Positions 16,329 to 24,453 of a stretch of DNA of 41,350 nt are shown here, one piece after another (position 1 is the stretch's first letter; each line of letters starts with the position of its first letter). The stretch comes from an uncultured Bacteroides sp. GTDB lineage: Bacteria; Bacteroidota; Bacteroidia; Bacteroidales; Bacteroidaceae. The notes under the pieces are model-generated. The model made no database searches. It worked only from the letters and a program-made list of their open reading frames with translations, and was not told the origin of the DNA. The translations under genes and the position numbers were made by a program. The stretch spans positions 1 through 41,350 of the forward strand of contig CAJKDC010000010.1 in NCBI GenBank assembly GCA_905198575.1. Direction: 5' to 3'.

Positions 16329-17342
16329 TTAGTTTTGTGCTTTAGCAGCAATAGCCTGATTAGCTGTGATAGCAATCATCTTATAAACATCGTCGATAGA
16401 GCAACCGCGAGACAAATCGTTAACCGGACGAGCAATACCCTGCAAGATAGGGCCAATGGCTGTAGCATGTCCGAGGCGTTCTACCAGTTTATAAGAAATG
16501 TTTCCTACTTCCAAAGATGGAACAACCAATACATTTGCTTTACCAGCGATTTCAGAACCTGGAGCTTTGCTTGCGCCTACTCTTGGAACCAAAGCTGCGT
16601 CAGCCTGCATTTCACCGTCAATTTTCAAGGCTGGATCCAATTCTTTTGCGATTTTCAAAGCTTCAACCACTTTGTCTACCACTTCGTGTTTTGCAGAACC
16701 TTTGGTAGAGAAGCTAAGCATGGCAACACGTGGGTCGATACCTGCAACAGCTTTTGCAGTCTGAGCTGTACATACAGCAATCTGAGCCAGCTGTCCTGCA
16801 TCAGGAACAGGAGTTACAGCAACGTCACCCATTACCAATACACCGTTGTCGCCACATTCAGGAGCGTGAGTCAGCATCAGCATGGCACCTGATACACAAG
16901 TGATTCCAGGAGCTGTTTTGATAATCTGCAGAGCAGGACGCAATACATCACCTGTTGTGTTGCGTGCTCCAGCCAACTGTCCGTCAGCATCACCGGCTTT
17001 GATAATCAAACAACCCAAATATAATGGGTTCAAAACCAGTTTGCGAGCTTCTTCAATCGTCATGCCTTTTTTCTTGCGCAGTTCGCAAAGAAGTTCTGCA
17101 TAAGCTTCTTTCTTTTCGTGATTTTCTGGGTCGATGATGGTAGCTTTGTTAATGTTACCCAATCCCCATTCTTTAGCCAGATTCATGATTTCATCAGGAT
17201 TACCCAATAAGATCAAGTCTGCAACACCGTCTGTCAAGATTTGATTGGCAGCTTTCAGAGTACGTTCTTCTGTTCCTTCCGGAAGCACAATGCGCTGTTT
17301 GTTAGCTTTTGCGCGTTCAACGATTTCGTTAATTAAATCCAT
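16329..17342 (-). CDS. pta: Phosphate acetyltransferase (short form)
   Basis: A 337-aa phosphotransacetylase that interconverts acetyl-CoA and acetyl phosphate. The sequence covers only the catalytic PTA_PTB domain, with segments LPEGTEERTLKAA, GQLAGARNTTGDVLRPALQ and the conserved C-terminal GPILQGIARPVNDLSRG. The N-terminal regulatory DRTGG part of the long E. coli enzyme is absent. It is first in the pta-ackA operon and divergent from lrgA across 207 bp. Confidence 0.97.
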   Translation of the reverse strand: MDLINEIVERAKANKQRIVLPEGTEERTLKAANQILTDGVADLILLGNPDEIMNLAKEWGLGNINKATIIDPENHEKKEAYAELLCELRKKKGMTIEEARKLVLNPLYLGCLIIKAGDADGQLAGARNTTGDVLRPALQIIKTAPGITCVSGAMLMLTHAPECGDNGVLVMGDVAVTPVPDAGQLAQIAVCTAQTAKAVAGIDPRVAMLSFSTKGSAKHEVVDKVVEALKIAKELDPALKIDGEMQADAALVPRVGASKAPGSEIAGKANVLVVPSLEVGNISYKLVERLGHATAIGPILQGIARPVNDLSRGCSIDDVYKMIAITANQAIAAKAQN

Positions 17343-17413
17343 GATTTATCTGATAAATTAATATATTTCGGAGCTAGTTGGATTTTGGGGGATGTCCCCA
17401 TCTTTTCCTTGTG

Positions 17414-17421
17414 CAAAAATA
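17414..17421 (-). promoter_or_regulatory. pta promoter -7 box
   Basis: TATTTTTG on the minus strand matches TAnnTTTG exactly. The leader of about 65 bases contains a small GGGGA/TCCCC inverted repeat. Confidence 0.6.
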
Positions 17422-17490
17422 GCTTTTTTTGTCATATAAAGATTGCAAACCTTGCTATTTTTTTATGTTTAACATATAAAATCTTCCTCG

Positions 17491-17524
17491 GGCGAATACC
17501 TTTTCGCCATTATTTATACATTTG
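17491..17524 (+). promoter_or_regulatory. lrgA promoter with an inverted repeat at the -33 position
   Basis: An exact -7 box TACATTTG lies at 17517-17524, 26 bases before the lrgA start. Just upstream, GGCGAA and TTCGCC (17491-17508) form a GC-rich inverted repeat in AT-rich DNA, where the -33 element would be. It could be an operator. Confidence 0.5.
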
Positions 17525-17549
17525 CACTCGTTTTCAATAATTAATAGGT

Positions 17550-17903
17550 ATGATACGTCAATGTTTTATCCTTTTTGGATGTTTAGCATTGGGTGAACTG
17601 ATTGTTTATTTAACGGGTATTAAGTTACCTTCCAGCATCATTGGTATGCTGTTACTCACCCTTTTTCTAAAGTTAGGCTGGATAAAACTGCACTGGGTGC
17701 AGGGATTGTCTGACTTTTTGGTAGCAAATCTAGGTTTTTTCTTTGTTCCGCCAGGTGTAGCACTGATGCTCTATTTTGACATTATCGAGGCACAGTTTTG
17801 GCCAATCGTAGTGGCGACATTTGTCAGCACCGTATTGGTTTTGGTAGTAACAGGTTGGGTACATCAATTAGTCAGAAAATATTATGGAGTTTTTAGGAAA
17901 TGA
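17550..17903 (+). CDS. lrgA: LrgA/CidA family membrane protein
   Basis: A 117-aa protein with four predicted membrane helices and the family core LPSSIIGMLLLTLFLKL, then FFVPPGVALM. LrgA/CidA proteins were described as holin-like in Staphylococcus; in several species the LrgAB pair is reported to carry pyruvate or to respond to overflow metabolism. It overlaps lrgB by 20 bp. Its divergent neighbour is pta-ackA, which favours a link to acetate or pyruvate metabolism (inference). Confidence 0.88.
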   Translation: MIRQCFILFGCLALGELIVYLTGIKLPSSIIGMLLLTLFLKLGWIKLHWVQGLSDFLVANLGFFFVPPGVALMLYFDIIEAQFWPIVVATFVSTVLVLVVTGWVHQLVRKYYGVFRK

Positions 17904-18579
17904 GTTTTTTTTGCTGGCGGTAACATTTGGCTTTTTCTTTTTATCTAAATTGTTGCAGAAAAAGACAGGGTGGGTGGTGCTCAACCCGATATTGCTTGCT
18001 ATCGCTCTGTTGATTTGTTTTTTAAAGTGTACAGGAGTATCGTATGAAACTTATCACGAAGCGGGTTCTTTGATAGAGTTCTGGTTGAAGCCTGCAGTTG
18101 TTGCTTTAGGCGTTCCTTTGTATTTGCAATTAAAAATGATAAAGAAACAGCTGATGCCAATCCTTATATCTCAGCTGGCAGGTTGTTTTGTCGGTCTGGT
18201 TTCGGTCGTACTTATCGCGAAGTTTATGGGAGCTACTCCCGAGATTGTAATGTCATTGGCTCCCAAGTCAGTAACAACTCCCATTGCTATGGAAGTAACC
18301 AAAACTTTAGGAGGAATACCTTCACTTACGGCGGCAGTAGTGATTGTTGTCGGACTGTTTGGAGCTGTTTGCGGCTTTAAGATATTGCAGGTTGGACGCG
18401 TAGGAAGCCCGATTGCACAAGGCCTTTCATTAGGTACAGCATCACACGCTGTAGGTACATCAACAGCGATGGAAATCAGTAAAAAGTATGGAGCATTTGC
18501 TAGTTTGGGACTTACTTTGAACGGTCTGTTAACTGCTTTGCTGACTCCGACAATCCTTCGTATTTTAGGTTTGATGTAG
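17884..18579 (+). CDS. lrgB: LrgB/CidB family membrane protein
   Basis: A 231-aa polytopic protein of the LrgB family. The conserved segments LAPKSVTTPIAMEV and GTASHAVGTSTAMEI are present, each with the small and polar residues expected of a transport path. It is the partner of LrgA, whose gene overlaps its start by 20 bp. Known roles of the family are murein hydrolase export control or pyruvate transport; which applies here cannot be decided. Confidence 0.9.
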   Translation: MEFLGNEFFLLAVTFGFFFLSKLLQKKTGWVVLNPILLAIALLICFLKCTGVSYETYHEAGSLIEFWLKPAVVALGVPLYLQLKMIKKQLMPILISQLAGCFVGLVSVVLIAKFMGATPEIVMSLAPKSVTTPIAMEVTKTLGGIPSLTAAVVIVVGLFGAVCGFKILQVGRVGSPIAQGLSLGTASHAVGTSTAMEISKKYGAFASLGLTLNGLLTALLTPTILRILGLM

Positions 18580-18617
18580 TCTATGCATTATATATTTAAT
18601 TGATTGAAATTGAAAAT

Positions 18618-19508
18618 ATGATCCCATTCAGGCCCTTAGAACTAGAAGATAAAGAGCTGGTAAAGAAATATACATTTGTCAGTTCTCGTAGGAACTGTGA
18701 CCTGTGTTTCACCAATTTGTTCAGCTGGCGCTTTCTGTATCAGACAGAGCTGGCTGAATGGAAAGGTTTTTTGCTTTTCCGATTTTATGTAGAGCAAGAG
18801 TTGACATACATGATGCCGGTAGGAGCTGGATGTCTGGAAGACGTATTGCTGGACTTGCAGTCAGATGCCCTCCATAAAGGAGCTACTTTGCGGCTGGCAG
18901 GAATCTGCAAGGACATGCTTGATATCATAGAAGGTATATTCCCCGGTAAATTCGAATTTACAACCGACCGTGATTATGCAGACTATATTTACTTGCGCAC
19001 CGATTTGGCAACCTTGAAAGGCAAAAAATATCAGCCTAAACGGAATCATATCAATCGGTTTAAGAATCGCTATCCGGATTATGTATATAAGCCACTGACT
19101 AAAGAGCTCATTCCCGAATGCATTCGTTTGGAGTCACAGTGGTGCAAAGCTAACGATTGTGCGGAGAACGAGGCCCTACAGGCAGAACGGCGCTCCATGC
19201 AGACTGTGCTGGAGAATATGGATGCATTAGATATACAAGGTGGCGTTTTGTTTGCAGAAGGAAGAATCGTTGCCTTTACTTACGGTTCACCTATCAATCC
19301 TACTACGTTCGATACGTGTGTGGAAAAAGCCAATGCCGATGTCGAAGGTGCTTATTCCATGATTAATTACGAATTTGCAAACAGTCTTCCCGATACCTAT
19401 TTATATATTAACCGCGAGGAAGACCTTGGCCTTGAAGGACTCAGAAAAGCCAAACTGTCATATAATCCGGATACTATTCTGGAAAAATATAATGCTGTTT
19501 TAAGATGA
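18618..19508 (+). CDS. DUF2156 protein (phosphatidylglycerol lysyltransferase C-terminal-like, GNAT fold)
   Basis: A 296-aa soluble protein that resembles DUF2156 (LPG synthase C-terminal domain). Seen are an N-terminal segment FRPLELEDKELV, the motif PKRNHINRFKNRYPDY near residue 145 and the C-terminal NREEDLGLEGLRKAKLSYNP typical of the family. The domain joins amino acids from aminoacyl-tRNA to lipids in MprF, but stand-alone members have no settled substrate. The ATG at 18618 is preferred to an in-frame TTG at 18600. It lies 38 bp after lrgB and overlaps the next gene as ATGA. Confidence 0.8.
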   Translation: MIPFRPLELEDKELVKKYTFVSSRRNCDLCFTNLFSWRFLYQTELAEWKGFLLFRFYVEQELTYMMPVGAGCLEDVLLDLQSDALHKGATLRLAGICKDMLDIIEGIFPGKFEFTTDRDYADYIYLRTDLATLKGKKYQPKRNHINRFKNRYPDYVYKPLTKELIPECIRLESQWCKANDCAENEALQAERRSMQTVLENMDALDIQGGVLFAEGRIVAFTYGSPINPTTFDTCVEKANADVEGAYSMINYEFANSLPDTYLYINREEDLGLEGLRKAKLSYNPDTILEKYNAVLR

Positions 19509-20539
19509 ACTCTCAGGAAAAAGAGCAGGTAAAGAGTCTGTGGAAACGTTGTTTTCACGATTCGGAAGCGTTTGTAGACTTCTATTTTACAGAACGCTAT
19601 AACGATGCTGTCAGCCGTACCTTCTATCATGAAGGAAAAGTTGTGGCAGCCTTACAAGCCATCCCTTATCCGATGACCTTCTATGGTGATACCATTGCTA
19701 CCGCTTACATATCGGGAGCCTGTACCGATCCGGACTACCGCAGTCGTGGCTATATGGCCCAACTGCTGGATAAAACTCATCGGCAAATGTTTGATGAAGG
19801 TATTCTGCTGAGTACCTTGATTCCAGCTGAAGAATCCTTGAAGAACTATTATGGTCGTTTTGGTTATGCCGATTGCTTTGGATACGGTGAACGGTTAATA
19901 AGAAAAGCAACTTATGAACAAACTGTTGATAACTCTGTGTTTTCTTTGGTTTCTGTATCCTTGAATCAAGCAGTTTCCCCGGGAGTATATCACTATTTTA
20001 AGCAGGCAATGGCTGCCAGAAGCTATTGTATACAACATTCGAAAGAAGATTTCCAAATAATTTTAGGAGATTTGAAAATCTCCGGAGGCGAATTGCTCGT
20101 TGTTGATAAAGCTGGACAGATAGCGGGTCTTGCTTTCCTTTATTATGCGGAAAATGGTCTTTTGGTCAAAGAATTGTTGCTTGATGAAACGTTATCAACA
20201 GACCAAGTTCTCCAATCTATCTTATCTTATTATCAGGCAGAATCCCTGCATTATCTCTTTCCTGCACAATTGAACCAAAAAATGTTGGGAATGGGACGTG
20301 CCATTCACGTGCAGAAATTATTGGACAGAGTAGCTGCTTTTCATCCCGAGCTCAATCTTAGCATTCACATTACCGGTGATGAGGCTATTCCTCAGAATAA
20401 TGGTTGCTATGTTTTACAGGATGGAGTGTGCCGAAAGATGACCACACTAGTAAATTCTCCTCTCTCATGCAATATTAGTCGGTTTACCCAATTATTGTTC
20501 GAGGCCGTGCATCCTTATATGAGTCTGATGCTCGATTAG
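19505..20539 (+). CDS. GNAT family N-acetyltransferase, Eis-like
   Basis: A 344-aa protein with an N-terminal GNAT domain (about residues 1-130). The acetyl-CoA site is GACTDPDYRSRGYMAQLL (about 71-88), followed by SLKNYYGRFGY. The C-terminal half resembles the extra domains of Eis-type acetyltransferases (second GNAT-like and sterol-carrier-like parts), though this is only a broad match. Substrate unknown. Coupled to the DUF2156 gene by a 4-bp overlap, it ends 6 bp from the convergent cdaA stop with no evident terminator between. Confidence 0.8.
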   Translation: MNSQEKEQVKSLWKRCFHDSEAFVDFYFTERYNDAVSRTFYHEGKVVAALQAIPYPMTFYGDTIATAYISGACTDPDYRSRGYMAQLLDKTHRQMFDEGILLSTLIPAEESLKNYYGRFGYADCFGYGERLIRKATYEQTVDNSVFSLVSVSLNQAVSPGVYHYFKQAMAARSYCIQHSKEDFQIILGDLKISGGELLVVDKAGQIAGLAFLYYAENGLLVKELLLDETLSTDQVLQSILSYYQAESLHYLFPAQLNQKMLGMGRAIHVQKLLDRVAAFHPELNLSIHITGDEAIPQNNGCYVLQDGVCRKMTTLVNSPLSCNISRFTQLLFEAVHPYMSLMLD

Positions 20540-20545
20540 TTTTAT

Positions 20546-21313
20546 TTATTCTTCTTTTTGAGTCAGCATCCGTTCCAGCTCTTCCGGAGTCAGACGCAAA
20601 TGGAATTCCCCTTTGTAGGCAATGGAAATGCCACCCGTTTCTTCTGATACGATAATGGCCATTGCATCTGTTTCTTGCGATACTCCCATGGCAGCCCGGT
20701 GGCGTAATCCCAATTCTTTTGGGATATCCAGATTATGCGAAACAGGCAGAATACAGCCGGCAGCACGAATACGCTTATTGCTGATAATCATCGCACCGTC
20801 GTGCAGCGGACTGTTTTTAAAGAAAATGTTTTCTATAAGCCGCTGGTTGATATTGGCATCAATCGTATCACCTGTGTTGACAATTTCTTCCAGCGGAATA
20901 TCTTTTTCAATAACAATCAAAGCTCCTACTTTCCCTTTACTCATATTGATACAGGCCAGTACAATAGGCATGATGGCTTCTTTGTCGTTTGTCTCCTCGG
21001 AGTTGCCCCGTAAAAAGCGAAATAAACTGCTTGTACGGTGTCTTGACCCTAACGTAAGTAGAAAACGGCGGATTTCGTCTTGGAACAGAACAATTACCGC
21101 TATAACACCTACACTGACCAGCTTGTCAAAAATCGATCCTAGCAGGCGCATCTGTAAAACTTGCGAGACAATAATCCATATAATGATGAAAACCAGCAAA
21201 CCGATGAAAATATTGATTGAACCGGATGATTTCATCAGTTTATAAGTCTTATACAGCAGATAGGCAACAAGCAGGATGTCTATCAAGTCTTTTACGCTAA
21301 AATCAAAAAACAT
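20546..21313 (-). CDS. cdaA: Diadenylate cyclase (c-di-AMP synthase), CdaA type
   Basis: A 255-aa inner-membrane enzyme. Three hydrophobic segments (about residues 10-78) precede the cytoplasmic DAC domain (about 100-245). Catalytic motifs DGA (172-174) and RHR (204-206) are intact, so it should make c-di-AMP from two ATP. In Firmicutes cdaA is followed by cdaR and glmM. Here the partner is folP, 24 bp upstream on the same strand, and no cdaR-like gene is in the window. Confidence 0.95.
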   Translation of the reverse strand: MFFDFSVKDLIDILLVAYLLYKTYKLMKSSGSINIFIGLLVFIIIWIIVSQVLQMRLLGSIFDKLVSVGVIAVIVLFQDEIRRFLLTLGSRHRTSSLFRFLRGNSEETNDKEAIMPIVLACINMSKGKVGALIVIEKDIPLEEIVNTGDTIDANINQRLIENIFFKNSPLHDGAMIISNKRIRAAGCILPVSHNLDIPKELGLRHRAAMGVSQETDAMAIIVSEETGGISIAYKGEFHLRLTPEELERMLTQKEE

Positions 21314-21337
21314 GGTCGTGTGTATGTTATTAAAAAG

Positions 21338-22204
21338 TTATATAGTCTGAGTTGTAGACGGTTGCTTTAGAGCCGAAAAGATGCGAACCGTTTCAGCAGC
21401 TTCCTTTACATCGTGAACCCGCAGAATGTTTGCACCCTTCATCAATGCTACGGCATGGAGTGCTGTCGTACCATTCAGCGCGCTGTTGGCATCTCCTCCC
21501 AGCAGTTTGTAAATCATCGATTTACGGGATATTCCTACCAGTATTGGCATGTTGAACAGTTGGAGTTCCTCCAGCTTGTTCATCAATTCATAGTTGTGTT
21601 CAAGCGTTTTTCCGAAACCGAATCCAGGGTCCAGAATAATATCTTTGGCTCCAAGGTCACGCAGTTGTGCTGTTTTTTCCGAAAAATACAGAATAACCTC
21701 TTTCAGCAGATGCTTGTAGTGCGGATTACTCTGCATGTTTTGCGGTGTACCCTGCATGTGCATCATGACATATGGAACTCCTAAACGGGCTACCGTAGGA
21801 AACATTTCATTATCCATATTGCCGGCAGCGATGTCGTTGATGATACCCACTCCATATTCTTCTACGCACATACGGGCAACATCAGCCCGGAATGTGTCAA
21901 CAGAGAGCTTGACTTGCGGAAACTCACGGTTTATAACGGTCAGTCCGTTGCGCAGCCGTTTCATTTCTTCTTCGCTGCTGATATGCTCTGCATTGGGACG
22001 TGAAGAATAAGCACCGATGTCAACGATGTCGCCTCCTTCTGCCAGAATCTGGTGTACTCGTTCTATAATTTCTGTTTCCGTCTGCTTCCGGCTTCCTTCG
22101 AAAAAAGAGTCGGGTGTGACGTTCAGGATTCCCATGATGCGTGGCACGGATAAGTCCATCAGTTCACCTTTTATATTTATATACATGCTGTTCACTGTAT
22201 TCAT
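21338..22204 (-). CDS. folP: Dihydropteroate synthase
   Basis: A 288-aa TIM-barrel enzyme that condenses p-aminobenzoate with dihydropterin pyrophosphate in folate synthesis. Signature 1 is MGILNVTPDSFFEGSR, and VDIGAYSSRPNAE is signature 2. The substrate-site segments DPGFGFGKT and ISRKS are present. The start at 22204 or the ATG at 22186 are both possible; the promoter box at 22229 allows either. It forms an operon with cdaA and is divergent from murF. Confidence 0.96.
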   Translation of the reverse strand: MNTVNSMYINIKGELMDLSVPRIMGILNVTPDSFFEGSRKQTETEIIERVHQILAEGGDIVDIGAYSSRPNAEHISSEEEMKRLRNGLTVINREFPQVKLSVDTFRADVARMCVEEYGVGIINDIAAGNMDNEMFPTVARLGVPYVMMHMQGTPQNMQSNPHYKHLLKEVILYFSEKTAQLRDLGAKDIILDPGFGFGKTLEHNYELMNKLEELQLFNMPILVGISRKSMIYKLLGGDANSALNGTTALHAVALMKGANILRVHDVKEAAETVRIFSALKQPSTTQTI

Positions 22205-22228
22205 TTTGCTGTTTCATCAATTGACAGA

Positions 22229-22289
22229 CAAAAGTACATACAATAATTCATTTTTTACACTTTTGTCCGCTATTTTTCCTGTATCTTTG
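22229..22289. promoter_or_regulatory. Divergent promoters of folP-cdaA and murF
   Basis: Minus strand: exact box TACTTTTG at 22229-22236, about 25 bases before folP. Plus strand: exact box TATCTTTG at 22282-22289, 27 bases before murF. A TTTG at 22262-22265 is 16 bases from the latter, too short for a standard -33 spacing. Confidence 0.65.
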
Positions 22290-22316
22290 TCCGCATAAAA
22301 ATTAAAGTGAAATAAA

Positions 22317-23612
22317 ATGGATATTTCGGTTTTATATCAATATTTCGAAGCCTGTACATCGGTTACGACAGATAGCCGTAACTGCCCTGCCGGTTCTCTT
22401 TTCTTTGCTTTGAAAGGAGAAAATTTTAATGGAAACGCTTTTGCCCGTAAAGCAATCGAATCGGGATGCCGTTATGCAGTGATTGATGAGGCAGAATATG
22501 CTGATGCATCTTGTCCTCAGCTGCTTTATGTAGAAAATTGTCTGGAAGCTCTGCAAAAGTTGGCCAATTATCACAGACGTAAACTAGGTACACCGGTGAT
22601 AGGTGTAACAGGCACCAACGGGAAGACTACCACTAAAGAGCTCATCGCAGTAGTATTGCAGCAAAAATATAATGTACTCTACACACAGGGAAATTTCAAT
22701 AATCACATAGGCGTTCCACTCACGCTGTTACAGTTAAAACCAGAACACGAGCTTGCTGTAGTAGAGATGGGAGCCAACCATCCCGGCGAGATTGATACAC
22801 TGGTACACATTGCCGAACCGGATTTTGGAATCATTACGAATGTAGGCCGTGCCCATCTGGAAGGATTCGGTTCTTTCGAGGGAGTCATCCGTACCAAAGG
22901 CGAACTGTACGACTATCTGCGTGGAAAGGAGGGTAGTAAAATTTTCCTTCAGAATGAAAACCCTTATCTCAATCGTATTGCTTCAGGTCTGGACTGCATT
23001 CGCTATGGAGCCGAAGACGGCCTGTTTGTAAGCGGAAAAGTAACCGGTTGCTCACCATACCTTTCATTTACCTGGAAGCATGCCGATGGTCCGCAACACA
23101 CAGTCGATACCCATCTGATTGGAGCCTATAACATTGATAATGCCTTGGCTGCCGCAGCTATCGGTACCTATTTCAAGGTAGACGAGGAGGCTATATGTCA
23201 TGCCCTTGCAACCTATATACCGCAGAATAACCGTTCACAACTGAAGGATACGGGACATAATCTGCTGATAGTAGATGCCTATAATGCCAATCCTACCAGC
23301 ATGATGGCGGCTCTTACCAACTTTGCAGCAATGAAGGCAGAAAAGAAAATGGTTGTACTGGGAGATATGAAAGAACTGGGTACCGCTAGTCGTGAGGAAC
23401 ACCAGCGGATAGCCGATTTCCTCCAATTGGCAGCATTTGACGAAGTATTTTTGGTAGGAACAGAGTTTGCTGCTGTAAATCATCCGTTTCAGGTCTTTGC
23501 CACGGTATCCGATGCCGTAGCCTATTTTCAGCAACATCGTCCTGAAGGCTACCATATTCTCATTAAAGGCTCTAACAGCATGAAACTGTCAGTATTGCCT
23601 GATAGCTTGTAA
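22317..23612 (+). CDS. murF: UDP-N-acetylmuramoyl-tripeptide--D-alanyl-D-alanine ligase
   Basis: A 431-aa Mur ligase that adds D-Ala-D-Ala to the UDP-MurNAc-tripeptide. An N-terminal UDP-binding domain (about 1-90, with TTDSR) precedes the ATPase domain with P-loop GVTGTNGKTTTKE (96-108) and VEMGANHPGEI. The C-terminal domain has DAYNANPTSM and GDMKELG. MurF is favoured over MurE or MurC by the MGANHPGEI and DAYNANP motifs. Its substrate dipeptide is made by Ddl, encoded at 8105-9082. Confidence 0.96.
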   Translation: MDISVLYQYFEACTSVTTDSRNCPAGSLFFALKGENFNGNAFARKAIESGCRYAVIDEAEYADASCPQLLYVENCLEALQKLANYHRRKLGTPVIGVTGTNGKTTTKELIAVVLQQKYNVLYTQGNFNNHIGVPLTLLQLKPEHELAVVEMGANHPGEIDTLVHIAEPDFGIITNVGRAHLEGFGSFEGVIRTKGELYDYLRGKEGSKIFLQNENPYLNRIASGLDCIRYGAEDGLFVSGKVTGCSPYLSFTWKHADGPQHTVDTHLIGAYNIDNALAAAAIGTYFKVDEEAICHALATYIPQNNRSQLKDTGHNLLIVDAYNANPTSMMAALTNFAAMKAEKKMVVLGDMKELGTASREEHQRIADFLQLAAFDEVFLVGTEFAAVNHPFQVFATVSDAVAYFQQHRPEGYHILIKGSNSMKLSVLPDSL

Positions 23613-23665
23613 ATATTTATAAGGATAAGTTTTCAATACATAGAGTATAGTAAGGTAATAAGGTT

Positions 23666-24367
23666 ATGGAAAAACAATTTTTGAAGAAAACAGGTCTGCT
23701 GTTGTTGGCCGCATTCCCTTTTACCTGTTTTGCGCAGGATAAAGTGGAAGCCAGTGTCGGGGCCGACTTGGTGAGTGGATATGTTTGGCGAGGCCAGGAT
23801 TTGGGAGGTGTAAGTGTGCAGCCTTCTTTTTCATTGGGATACAAAGGACTCTATTTTACAGCGTGGGGTTCTGTAGGTTTTGATAAAGAAGATACCAAAG
23901 AAATAGATTTGACGCTGGGATACGAAGTGAATGGCTTTTCAGTATCGGTGACCGATTATTGGACCGACGGGGGAGCCGGATTCTTTCACTACGGAGCCCG
24001 GAATACAGCTCATGTTTTCGAAGCACAATTGGGTTATGACTTTGGATGGCTGGCAGCCAACTGGTATACCAATTTTGCTGGTGCTGATGGAGTAACCCTA
24101 TCGGGCAAACGTGCCTACTCTTCTTATTTCGAACTGTCGGCTCCTTTTGCATTAGGAGGAATCGACTGGGAAGTACGTGCCGGAGCTGTGCCCTGGGCTA
24201 CCGATTACTATAATGAAGGAGCTGGAGGTTTCGAAGTAACGGAGGTCGCTGTGACAGCGTCAAAAGAAGTTCCGATTACCAAGCAATATGCTTTACCCCT
24301 TAGTGCATCATTGGCCTGGAATCCGGCCACAGAAGGAGCCTATTTTGTTTTTGGAATCCATTTCTGA
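23666..24367 (+). CDS. TorF-like putative outer-membrane beta-barrel protein
   Basis: A 233-aa protein with a signal peptide (cleavage after residue 24, FAQ). Alternating aromatic and polar strands fill the rest, and it ends in GIHF; a C-terminal Phe is usual for outer-membrane barrels. The start DLVSGYVWRGQDLGGVSVQPS resembles the TorF family of putative porins. Function unknown. It is 53 bp after murF with no promoter box seen, so it is probably cotranscribed. A terminator follows. Confidence 0.75.
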   Translation: MEKQFLKKTGLLLLAAFPFTCFAQDKVEASVGADLVSGYVWRGQDLGGVSVQPSFSLGYKGLYFTAWGSVGFDKEDTKEIDLTLGYEVNGFSVSVTDYWTDGGAGFFHYGARNTAHVFEAQLGYDFGWLAANWYTNFAGADGVTLSGKRAYSSYFELSAPFALGGIDWEVRAGAVPWATDYYNEGAGGFEVTEVAVTASKEVPITKQYALPLSASLAWNPATEGAYFVFGIHF

Positions 24368-24380
24368 TTCTTTATGATAT

Positions 24381-24430
24381 ACGGCATGTTTTTCGTTTAC
24401 AGTAGAAAATGAAGAACATGCCGTTTTTTT
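24381..24430 (+). terminator. Terminator of murF and the barrel protein gene
   Basis: ACGGCATGTTTTTC and GAACATGCCGT pair in a stem of about 10 bp around a loop of about 20 bases. A run of seven T follows. Confidence 0.85.
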
Positions 24431-24453
24431 GTTGTATGGGATGAAAAGGCCGA

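Noticed and set aside
20622..21245. 207-codon reading frame opposite cdaA
   Set aside because: The antisense protein is low in complexity and matches no family, while cdaA has complete catalytic motifs on the other strand.
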